Assembly (NCBI RefSeq): GCF_000485595.1
Contig: NW_014577161.1
Span: 406,721-434,646, forward strand
DNA length: 27,926 nt
DNA from: Priapulus caudatus
Taxonomy: Eukaryota; Priapulida; Priapulimorpha; Priapulimorphida; Priapulidae
Direction of reading: 5' to 3'
Position numbers and translations under genes: made by a program. Below the pieces are notes generated by a model. It ran no database searches and had not been told where the DNA came from. It saw nothing but the letters and a program-made list of their open reading frames with translations. Below, in pieces: positions 1-9,800 of this stretch (positions within the stretch are counted from its first letter, which is position 1; every line of letters begins with the position of its first letter).

Positions 1-155
1 ACAGGAAACTGTCGGCAATAATAGGTGAAAGAGAGTATAGAAACATTAAGAATTTTGTAGTACTAGTATTAGATTTCGTATTTATTTAGCATTTATATTT
101 TATTGAAACGTTTCAAGTGCCTGTGACACAACTCGGGCTGCTCGCGACAGTAGGA

Positions 156-162
156 TATATAA
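156..162 (+). promoter_or_regulatory. Candidate TATA box of the coiled-coil gene
   Basis: A TATATAA heptamer lies about 225 bases before a good splice donor (GTGAGT, 383-388). Together these would fit a short non-coding first exon starting near 185-190. A short upstream reading frame begins at 254 and stops at 284-286. This rests only on motif position; AT-rich heptamers are common here, so it is tentative. Confidence 0.25.
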
Positions 163-382
163 CAAGAGCTCATATATCGATTTGCGTGGCTGCGAGCAAA
201 GTTCCTCCTGCTTGCTGCCTCCGCGCAGCAATTTGCGTCACAGCGGAAGAGACATGGCGACGGCAGACGCAAACCGCAGCAGCTAGCTTTACGTTCAGCA
301 TCTGCTGCGTATTTCTCGCGCTCCGTGCGTGTATGCACCACTCATCGTCGTGTCATTCGTTGCGTCAACGCTGTCCGCGCAT

Positions 383-881
383 GTGAGTCGGAGAATTCCC
401 TGACAGGATCTCTCGGGTAATTAATTATTCGTACGGTGTCACTGCATTAATCGCATAAATGCACAGTGAGAGGTGAAAAGACGTGAATTCTGACGGCTGT
501 GATTCCGTGCTGTATAGGGGGTAAGCTCTAATATCGACACAACGAATAGTTGTATCTAACTCGAGCACAATACAATATTTATGTGTAAGTACGTTGGTGT
601 GTGCGTGCGCGTGTGCGTGCGTGTGTGCGTGCGTGTCGGTGTGCGTGCGCGCGTGCGTGTGCGTGTGGGTGTGCGTGCGCGTGCTTATGCGTGCGCGCGT
701 GTGTGTGTGTGCGTGCGTATTCGAGCGTATATGTGCGTGTGCGTGCGTATAATGCGTGTGCGTGCGTGTGCGTGCGCGTACATGCTTGCGCGCGTGAGTC
801 ACGATATGCTATTATGACTTCATATCTACTTGAACGTCGCTCTGTCTTTATGCATATACCTGCGTAATGTATTCATTCCAG
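383..881 (+). other. Probable 5'-leader intron of the coiled-coil gene
   Basis: The donor is GTGAGT at 383-388. The acceptor is TTCCAG ending at 881, after a moderately pyrimidine-rich run. In the frame of the downstream ATG (895) a TAG at 883-885 closes the reading frame, so the exon starting at 882 would have only a 13-base untranslated leader before the ATG. The intron would be 499 bases and carries the GT/GC tract. A competing acceptor is the CAG ending at 893, which would let an upstream coding exon join; I cannot exclude it. Confidence 0.35.
595..790 (+). repeat. GT/GCGT alternating purine-pyrimidine microsatellite
   Basis: About 200 bases of degenerate (GT)n, (GCGT)n and (GTGCGT)n. 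The strand is almost strictly alternating purine-pyrimidine, the pattern that favours Z-DNA. Apparent reading frames on both strands here (Cys/Val/Arg- or His/Thr-rich) are only translations of the repeat. It sits in the putative leader intron, about 100 bases before the long exon. Confidence 0.9.
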
Positions 882-894
882 GTAGGTAACCAGA

Positions 895-2865
895 ATGACC
901 AAGCTGATGACAACGAGCCAGTTACCGCAGTGGCATAACACCACCGGAACGAATGACTGGCGCAGCATCTGCCACCTTTTGGAACGTTCCATTGCTACTC
1001 TCACGGGTGCACCAGCGCTTAACGCCTCCTCTAGAGAGAGCATCAGTGCGCTGGTTAATGGAGCTGGAACATGCCATTTGCAGAAGAACCAATCAGTCAG
1101 CAGCCAGCTTGTGAGAAGATTAATCACAGAAGGGGAACGTGAACGCCGCTACAGCAGCGTCACAGGCAGCAGCTTGGCACTGCAGGAGCGCCGAATCGAC
1201 AGGAATTGGTCGACCAGTGACGTGTCGTCACTGCCAACGCACGACAGGACGCCGCCGTGGTACAAACATCGCGAAAGCTTCGCCTGCCACTGTACCTCGC
1301 AGACCGACGTCACGCCAGTCTACCTGACGCCCCTGCAGAGAAAGTCCAGAGAGATCCGAGAGCTGAAGAGTGCACTGATGAAACTCACTGCGGAAGGCGC
1401 AAAAATGGAGCGTGAGATCTCCGAGTTGGGAAGCCAGCTAGAGAAGTCGAACCACGCAGACGATATCTATTGCCCAGGTGATTCCAATGTGGGCGTAGAT
1501 ATCCCAGAAAACAACGAGGACATTAGTGGCGAGAATATCAATGCTGGCGCCTCCTCAGATCACAGTGAAATCAACGGAAGCAAACATATTCTACCTCCAC
1601 CAGTAGAAAGCTCACACGTGTTGGCTGGCCCTTCCTGTGAGAGAAACAGCACCGTGGACAGATTTGGAAGGCTTGATGGAAGAGGCGTAACTGCAGCACA
1701 GCAGCTAGAAGAGGAATTGGATGATGAAGTATTCACTCGAGAAGGAGTGGAACTCGGCGAGCATCAAAGCATTTCTAAAGACCTCGACGAGAGCGGTTTC
1801 TACGAGGCAGGAATGCTCACCAAAGTCACCGAAGAGCTGCAACACGATGCGAACAAGGTGTGCATGTCGTCTGTAAAGGGCATGCACTCGTGTGACATGG
1901 CTAACGGTGACACGAAGGTCAAACCTCTCACCGATGGCATTACGATCAGCACAGAGAACACCCCACTTCAGCACGTGACACAAGATATTTCTATGATGAG
2001 CAAGCGTGACACTGTGACAGATTATCTTCAGAACAACTCCAATGATGGCGATAATGACGATGATGGTGACGAAGAAGAAGGCGACGACGACGATGATGAC
2101 GACGATGATGATTATGCTAGCTTCAAAAGAGGGAATTCTGGGCCAACGTCAACCGCCTCCATTGGCGAAACAGGCAACACCGATTACACATCTGGTATAG
2201 GACCTAAAAGCAAAATGGTTATGCAAGATAACGCTGTAGCGCCTACTGTTGACGTCGACAATGCCTTTCTCGAAAAAATAAACAAAACGGCAGAGCAGCT
2301 AGACGTCAAGATACAGATGTCGCTGCTAGAGAAAAAGATTCTGGAGATGGAGAGCAACGCGGAGAGTCTGAGAGTGAAGCACGGAGAAGAGATGAGGCAA
2401 CTCAAGACTAGATTCCTCATGGACATTGACGACGTAAAATCCAGTTACGAGCTGCTAGGGAATGAAGCTAGAATTCGCAACCGGAACGACGGCTCGGCCG
2501 CCACCGCTGACACTGCACGGGGTTTCATGGAGATGGTTCACCTCGACGAGGATCACATGAAGATCCTGAGGGAAAACATCGAACTGAAAATCTCCGCCGA
2601 GTTGATGACGGACGAGTTAGCCAGCGGCGAGAAATCCGCCAGGGAGCTGCGCAGTCAGCTGGAGTTCACCACCGACGAGCACGCTATCATTAAGGAAGAC
2701 CACGAGAATCTCACTGCCGAGATGAGCGAAATAAAATCCAAGATGGCCGAGATGGAGACGGAACTGGAAGCGCGCGAGGAATTCCACCAGCAGACGTACC
2801 TGGCGATGTACAAGAAGGGTATGAAGGCGGCAAAGTTCGAACAGCAGTGCGAGGCGGTCGACGGC

Positions 2866-2901
<36 letters not shown>

Positions 2902-3219
2902 CCGGGGAGCTTTGGCGTGTCGCAGCTACTGTACCAGCTCCAGCGCAAGGAGAAAGAACTGATCAAGATGCGCAAGGAGATGTATCGGCGGACGTGGACC
3001 GACGCCGAGGTCACGATCGAGTTTCTCAAGGACGCCTTCTTCTATTTCATCACGGACGTCGAGCCGCAGGAACATCTGAACGCCATCGTGACGATACTGC
3101 AGTACAGCAGAGAGCAGAGGAAGCGCATGAACAACGCGATAGAAAGCAGCAGCGAGAGCAAACAGAGCGGAAACAAATTTCTCAAACACATCCGGTTGAC
3201 CAGAAATTCGTGTTCGTAA
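895..3219 (+). CDS. Acidic coiled-coil protein, syntaphilin-like segment and GRIP-like C-terminus
   Basis: An uninterrupted 774-codon exon. The ATG is chosen because an in-frame TAG lies at 883-885. Visible parts: a Ser/Arg-rich N-terminus (1-130). A segment at 142-185 starting VYLTPLQRK followed by IRELK resembles the YLTPLQ motif and first coiled coil of syntaphilin/syntabulin. An acidic region follows, with Asp/Glu residues 383-407 including ten consecutive Asp (397-406). Heptad-rich coiled coils lie at about 457-530 and 550-655. Twelve alanines (658-669) are encoded mainly by pure GCG codons. At 703-748 a segment beginning near EFLKDAFFYF and continuing with AIVTILQYS matches the pattern of GRIP domains, which bind Arl1/Arf GTPases on Golgi membranes; the usual Tyr is Phe710. 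Family knowledge suggests a membrane-trafficking tether or adaptor, but that is inference. No signal peptide or membrane segment is apparent. It could also be the last exon of a longer gene. The reality of the gene is strong, the family assignment moderate. Confidence 0.82.
2041..2115 (+). repeat. GAY/GAR codon run encoding an Asp/Glu tract
   Basis: Residues 383-407 of the coiled-coil protein are almost all Asp, Glu, Asn or Gly, ending in ten Asp. The DNA is a GAT/GAC trinucleotide run of mixed codons, so it is older or more interrupted than the GCG run nearby. Such tracts are usually disordered linkers. Confidence 0.85.
2866..2901 (+). repeat. (GCG)n trinucleotide run encoding 12 alanines
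   Basis: Twelve in-frame alanine codons, nearly all GCG with GCA at the 3' end, follow an Asp-Gly pair and precede Pro-Gly. The near purity of the codon points to recent slippage, so length may vary between individuals. The reverse strand reads as poly-Ala or poly-Pro in open frames, which are artefacts of the repeat. Confidence 0.9.
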
Positions 3220-3467
3220 CGTGATTCTCAAACGCGTTATATCGAGTTTATTCGCGCTTCGAGACAGCGTAGGGTATATACAAGTATATGATGGCTCTGG
3301 CTCCCGTTCATCGTGATTTATTTAACGTGTTAAGAGTTTATAGAGATCGGCCATGCAAAAATGAATGTAAAATATCATTCTAAACAGGTGTATCATATAA
3401 ATGTATCATATATCATGATAAATTTTGTGTATCATAAGTGAATCATCATGATACTAGTGTGTTTATT

Positions 3468-3487
3468 CCGTGCCCAAACGGGCACGG
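3468..3487. other. Short perfect hairpin next to a TA run
   Basis: An 8-bp perfect inverted repeat (CCGTGCCC and GGGCACGG) with a 4-base AAAC loop, directly followed by an alternating TA run (3488-3503). It lies about 250 bases after the stop of the coiled-coil gene, so it could be an element in its 3' untranslated region. No function can be assigned. Confidence 0.6.
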
Positions 3488-3804
3488 ATATATATATATA
3501 TATAAATGTGATAATTCAAAGTCTATCTTGCAATTTTGGTTTAAAAGATGCCTTCTTATTTAAAAGCGTTCCGTTAACCGAAATCTTGCAGAAAAATGTA
3601 TTATTCAAGGTTGTGTGCGTGTTTAATACTACTTGCCTATTCACGAATGTAAGAAAAGATGATTCGGGATTGCGTTTCCCTGCAAGCAGCGAGACGAGGG
3701 TTGTACGTCACAATTAGCATATACTCCGGCTCATTTCTCGCCGATATGTCGCAGCTGTCCCTCGGGTTAAAACGATAAGCTTGCCACTGTAGAATACTGT
3801 TATT

Positions 3805-3810
3805 AATAAA
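3805..3810 (+). terminator. Candidate polyadenylation signal of the coiled-coil gene
   Basis: This is the first AATAAA on the plus strand after the stop at 3219, which would give a 3' untranslated region of about 600 bases. No strong GT-rich downstream element is seen within 40 bases, so a later site is possible. Confidence 0.35.
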
Positions 3811-6224
3811 TACTATTGTAACATAGGATCCCAACATAACGTAATTTTATGATTGATTATAATTAAACTGAAATGACGTCGGAGAGCGCGATTTTCCCTT
3901 TGAGATTTCCCCTCGGATGACCGCACTCCACGATTTTACCGTTTCTTTATCAGTTTGTTACACGCGTGTGGTAGTCCGTATAGATATCTTCCTATATACA
4001 CACTAGTGTATGTAGGATATCTATGGGGGCACGCTACGTTGCAAGTGAGTTGCATCGCGGTTATGCGGGAGGATGTATCTTTGTATTGTTGATTCCAAAT
4101 GTAGGCGGTTGGCACAGCTTGAGTAGACTTCGTAATTGTGCGGGTTGCTGCCAGCAGTATTGATGTTTCTGCCGGATGCTGCGTGTAGACTGTACGATAG
4201 CCTTTACCCTTCATCGCGTTACACCTAACATAGGCCTGTATGTGTTGCCATCTTATATACGTGCAATACAAACATCAGCCTGTAATTGCATATCCGTTCT
4301 AGATTGTGGCGTACTACGTTACGCGCATTCTAAAGATTGCGTTAGAGTTTGCTTCCTTGACTGCTGCCTTGCAGCCCTTGTGAATCATCGGCATATGTGG
4401 TTGTAAATGCATTCTTCTCTAAATGCAGTAGCAGCTATAGAGATTTATATATAACGTAATTGTTTGTTAATACCTGAGTTACCTATTCTATACTATATAT
4501 TTATGGTGAGCATAATGATAATTCACACGTGATAATATATAAATAAGTGTGTGCGTGCGTGCGCGTGTGTGTAGAATGTACATATAATATATAATTGTAA
4601 TATATATATGAAAACATATATGCGCAGAAGGAATGCAATTAGTAGAAGGTGCTACACATGTTACCAGGAGTCTATCAATACTCAAGACTCCTGATGTTAC
4701 GTATTGGCGCGTAATGCAAGTGCTGCAAACGATCCAGGCGCGTTTTCACAGATTAAATTCTGTTTATTTAATCGATAAATTTTTTTTTCTGGATATTTAA
4801 TCGATTATTTTATTCGACTGAATCTATGTTTGCACGTCTAATGTGCATGCGTATATTATACGCTTCATCTTATCTAGTATTCACTTCAAAAACACTAGTG
4901 CCGGTGAAACAACAACCGAGTATTGATGTGTCATGTTATACTATCATACAACTTGCAAACGGCATGTAGGATTTAGATGTACAATTCGATTCCCACGGGA
5001 CCCATACAGTGCCTTCCACAAACATGTTGGTGGCAACCATGTGTGGCGTTTACTATTCTCTCTGTATTGATTCTAGTTCGAAATCTGATCTGATCCAACA
5101 CTGATACTTGCTGTGATGTATATAACATTACCGTTGTGGCACGGCTAAATGTGTACATTACTACATTTAATCTGCTATAATTTTCTGCACGTTTTCATAC
5201 AATCTGTACCGAGTGAACGTGCTGCACTTGAAGATGAAACCTTACTAATCGCTTTTACACTATTATCGTAAATGTCGTGTGCGTGCATGCGGATCCGTTC
5301 GTACCTATGTAAGTTCGTGCAACCGTACATTCGTACATGCGTGCGTTCGTACAAGCGTAAACATAAATGTGTATACTGCGTATATATTTATATTATTTGG
5401 GAACGTGTAAAAGATGGGAAGGCGTCAATCGACACATCACTGATGTATACTGTGAGTGAATGAAGAAAGCAACATCGAGAAGAGAAGTGCTACGTGATAT
5501 GTAAAGTTGTAAATGCTGCCTCTGTTAATGCATGTACCACAGGTTAACATTAAATAACTCTACAATTAAAACAACAATTGGACGTGTTATCATTTGAAGT
5601 TACGTATTTATTATTTGTCACCTAAAAGGTATGACATCTATCAAGGGAACTGGTTGGTATTTGACGACCTTGTGCCAACATAACGTTATTGCGCCAGTCT
5701 GTTTGTCTGCGGATTTTCCCATTTGCCTTTTATAACAACACTCTTTCCTAACACTGACATTCGAAAAATCCTCTGTACATACCTCACAATATTCCTACAA
5801 AATGCGCCCTCACAATAGGTCGTGATACGTAATTGAACTACACAATACATCACGTTGAGCCAGTGACATCCAGAAATGCGTCACAGTTTTCACACACTGT
5901 TGCTTATACCGGACACAATAACCGAGATCATGGTTTGGCCCCGGATTCATTTTTTTCTGCTAGACAAGCAGTAAACGCTCTGCAAAGATATGCTCATTTC
6001 TGGTTGCTGTGCATTGCTACCCTTAAAGAAAATGAATTAATACTGGCACACCCCCGCAGCCACAGATCCCAGGACACAAAAGGACAATAAATATTTTGAA
6101 ATTTACGCGGAAACATGAAAGCTTGACACAAGATCATCACGGCTCCCCAGTATTACATGCGGACAAATACACATACCAATACCTGCATTCAGCAAAATCA
6201 ATATCGTGCCTGAATTTTCTCCCG

Positions 6225-6230
6225 TTTATT
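6225..6230 (-). terminator. CAP1: Candidate polyadenylation signal of CAP
   Basis: TTTATT on the plus strand is AATAAA on the coding strand, about 490 bases downstream of the CAP stop codon. A second candidate is at 5607-5612. The choice rests on position alone. Confidence 0.35.
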
Positions 6231-6719
6231 TGAATATACTACAATTAATACTCCTAGGTAAGGTATATTTCTCTTTCCAACAACCAGCCAGAGAATGCCA
6301 ATTCTATGAAAACATGTATGCAATGGAAGCTGTTTTCTGCTTTACAAACTCAAGTCATGTTTCCAACCTTCTCTGACCTCATTCTTTAACATATCACGGC
6401 TAAACACACGATAATTCTAAATTATATCCACTGCCAAACATTTCAGTTACGTTTGACGGTTCAGTTATCCTTTGTCGTAGGTGAATATAATCACATTACA
6501 TTATAACTGCCCATTATAAAGCATGAAAAATCACATGATGTAAATTCCGGTCTTCATTGCGTAAAATTTCAATTGCTTGATATATTCATTAACGAAAATT
6601 ATGCTCATATCCTTGCCAAGGCAGCTTGTGATAAGCAGGTTTCAGTTACCCAATTCAAACATAGCCTCAATAAAGCTTCGTTCATGTTGAAAACGGCCTT
6701 GATGTGATTGACATGACCT

Positions 6720-6803
6720 CTACCCAGTCTGTTCAGCCGTACCTGTCACCAGTTGCTTACCATTCCATATAGTTTTGTACTGTTCTGGGATTGCATACTC
6801 ATT
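6720..6803 (-). CDS. CAP1: CAP terminal coding exon
   Basis: After a CTTTCAG acceptor it encodes 27 residues starting [15 protein letters not shown] and then TAG (complement of 6720-6722). It corresponds to the conserved end of CAP proteins (family pattern EFPxPEQFKTxWNG). Phase 0 matches the preceding exon. The start lies only 117 bases beyond the donor at 6920. Confidence 0.93.
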   Translation of the reverse strand, partial: NEYAIPEQYKTIWNGKQLVTGTAEQTG

Positions 6804-9800
6804 CTGAAAGCACAAAACGAAGCATCCAAGTTCAAGAATTACAATTTCAAAGAAATGATTTCATGAAAACCCCAATCCCGATTGTAGCAAGCGCGGTGAA
6901 GCACACGGTATTTTTCTTACGTATTCTCCGTCGTCTTGGGGAATGCTGATGTTCATCTCAGAAGACTTGGCAGAAACAATTTCAACGTCCATCGATTCTT
7001 TGCTAAGATAGATCTGCACGCCGTCCGTCTTATCGATGACGATAGTTGGCACCTTTCCTGTCACCTGTAACGTTACACACCTTACTAGCAAGAGCGTGTC
7101 AAAGTCATCGCTAGAAAGAAAACCGTTTCATGCTGCTCGTCTTTTCTAATCACATCTACAGCATGGTTGGCACACCGATATCAGACATTGAGGTGCAGCC
7201 TAGCTTTCTCCATGACAGATACCTGTGCCAGTTGAACGGCTGATGCATGACAGAATTGCTAGTGCTATGTTTCAGGGAAACTGTATCAACTGTAGTGTTA
7301 GAGTGTAGCAATATCCTGGTCAAGGCTAGTAATAAAGTTCAGATATAACTTTCTCAACTGCAGTGAAGCAGTTAAGACCACTTGTTACCTGCATGTTCAA
7401 TCACCCCACTACCATCAAATGTAGCTGTTTGGGACTGTACATACCATAGGTAGGTGCACGAACATATCTATACAACGTATATGTATTTATACAGGAATTT
7501 CCCAAGAACTTTATCGCATGTCAGGTGCTCCGGGCCAGGTATTCTGAACTGATCAAGTTCATCTATGTATTAGGGCTGCTTATGACACGTGTAACTGACT
7601 GTTAAATTTACTTTTACTTAGTTCCGTTTAATTTTGTGTATATTTATATCAAGAGCTAATAATACCTAGAGTGTACAACGGAAAAACGGGAAAATAGTGC
7701 TATTTCACGACTACATTATTCTACTTTGCCTGCGAGTCTAGAATAATTTCATGGTATTGCATTAAGCAGAATTCTTTGCTCTCTACAACAAGACCAACCG
7801 CTTGTCAATACGATACTCCTAGGCGGAGATATCGGCTCCTAAACCTCCCCTCCCCCATGCCTTACGCCGCTTCGCATCCACTTTATTCAGCTACCTACAC
7901 GCGTCTAAGCATTGCTTCGTGAAAGTTCGGTTTTTCCGCGATAACTTTATGAATGAACGGTACTTCGGTTATCATAGGTGACTTTCGGGTGCATCGCCTA
8001 TGCCCTTATCTTCCATTATCTTTCCTAGCACGGCTAATGCCCGTCGTCATGATGGAGCCGGCTCCATCAAGTTTTTACAACGCAGCTCAGTTACTATATG
8101 GTGTAGTAAGAGTACCAAATTTGGGCATGTGACATCAATTATCAGCGCTCCAAGCGGTGACGGAAACTGATAGCCAAAATGCTTAGACGCGTGTAGGTAG
8201 CTGAATAAAGTGGATGCGAAGCGGCGTAAGGCATGTGGGAGGGGAGGTTTAGGAGCCGATATATCCGCCTAGGAGTATCGTATTGACAAGCGGTTGGTCT
8301 TGTTGTAGAGAGCAAGGAATTCTGCTTAATGCAATACCATGAAATTATTCTAGACTCGCAGGCAAAGTAGAATAATGTAGTCGTGAAATAGCACTATTTT
8401 CCCGTTTTTCCATTGTACACTCTAGGTATTATTAGCTCTTGTTTATATATATATAATTATAAACTGAACTGGAAAGCAGTCAATAGCTGCATGTATGTAC
8501 CTGTAGCTGGGTCCTCTGACAGTTTACAACTTCAGCGGATGAAAGTGCGTTCTCAAACACAAGTCCCACCTTTTTGCACTTATCTGCGTCACATAAAAAA
8601 TCACATTATAATCATCATAGTGTTGCATATATAAATATTGCTTGCCGTCAACTTCTACACCTAGCATAGTTGCATGCATTTATCATTCATGCTCTGTGAT
8701 AAATCAGTACTGATTCAGCATCCCCATTATGATGAAACACACAAAAGAAAAATGCATTGCTCATCCACCCATTAGGATTGCTTTTTACTATTTTGTAGTT
8801 TGTGATAACTGGCTTTATTGCATGACCAAACAATTTCCCAAGAGATGGTTCAACGTGTTTTTCTAATTGTATTTTGAGGCTAGACACGCAGATACACACA
8901 GGACAAAGTATAGGTACACAACCAACTTTCCGGCATCTGGTGGTCCGGAACATCTTTTAGTCCAGCCAAAATATTGAGAAGGTACTTGAAATTCCTGTGA
9001 CAGCCAGACCACTGTACAGCCACAGATGGCGTTGCATGTAGCGGGTGCTCATTAGAATTGTTTATACTGCATTTGTTGGTGGTGATACCTCGATTTTGGA
9101 AGATCCTTAGCGTGAGATTTAAAATGTTGATTAAAAAAAAATTTATTGGTTTAGTTTAGGTTTCTAGCAGTCCAGCTTTAGAGATACGGAAGATGTATAA
9201 TTAGTAGGGTCTGAGGTATATTGTTGAATTATTATTCTGTGACCATTGTTGGTCTGGCAAAATGGTTAATACAGCAAGGCTTTAGAACCAAGGGGGCCCG
9301 GAAAATTGGTGGTGTACTTGTCTTTAGTACAAACTTGCTGATCAAATACATATGCATATATACAACCTTTTAAGCACTTCTTGGAAGAATACGTTTACAA
9401 CTTTTCAGTATTAAATTCAACCTTAGCTACTACTTTCACTGGTAGCAATACCAAATGATTTCAGAGGAAAAATGCTAGGATAATCAAGCAGGGGTTGCTC
9501 ATACTGAGACTGAGCATGTAAACATGTGATTAAACTAACACTAACTTGTGTGATCACCAACACACGTATACGCATGCACGCTCGCCCGCACGTGTACACG
9601 CGCTCACGCACACACGTACATGCATACACGCACGCGCATGCACACATGCACATACACGTATGCGCGCACACCTACCAAGGGTGATGGAGTTAACTTTGCC
9701 CTTGACTTGAACAGTACAATTAGTACAGTTGTAGACATACACGACTTGCTTCAACTCTGTCTTATCAACCACCAAGTTGCTGTTGTCCTTCTGGTTCTCC

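Larger units (their letters stand above)
3220..6719. other. Intergenic region between convergent genes
   Basis: No reading frame here resembles a known protein or has convincing exon features. It should hold the 3' untranslated regions of the coiled-coil gene (+) and of CAP (-), with polyadenylation signal candidates at 3805-3810 (+) and 6225-6230 (-). Minor structures: several GTATCATA-type repeats at 3385-3455, a short hairpin at 3468-3487 followed by (TA)n, a GT tract at 4547-4571, and GTACATTCGT-like repeats around 5277-5360. AT content is high. I see nothing else. Confidence 0.7.
7065..8500 (-). other. CAP intron, hosts the 792-bp fold-back element
   Basis: 1436 bases between donor GTACAT (8500 downward) and the acceptor ending at 7065. 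More than half of it is the fold-back element at 7650-8441. In the rest I see no coding sequence. An apparent open stretch around 7384-7436 was examined and rejected as an exon. Confidence 0.9.

Noticed and set aside
425-867. Cys/Val/Arg-rich and His/Thr-rich frames on both strands
   Set aside because: They are produced by the GT/GCGT microsatellite.
7384-7436. Possible extra CAP exon on the minus strand (peptide ending [13 protein letters not shown], with AG and GT nearby)
   Set aside because: It loosely resembles the LVFD strand of the CARP domain, but the frame and length do not fit, and the true exon was found at 8501-8583.
8687-8953. 88-codon minus-strand open frame within a CAP intron
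   Set aside because: No family resemblance, no splice context, and located between verified CAP exons on the same strand.
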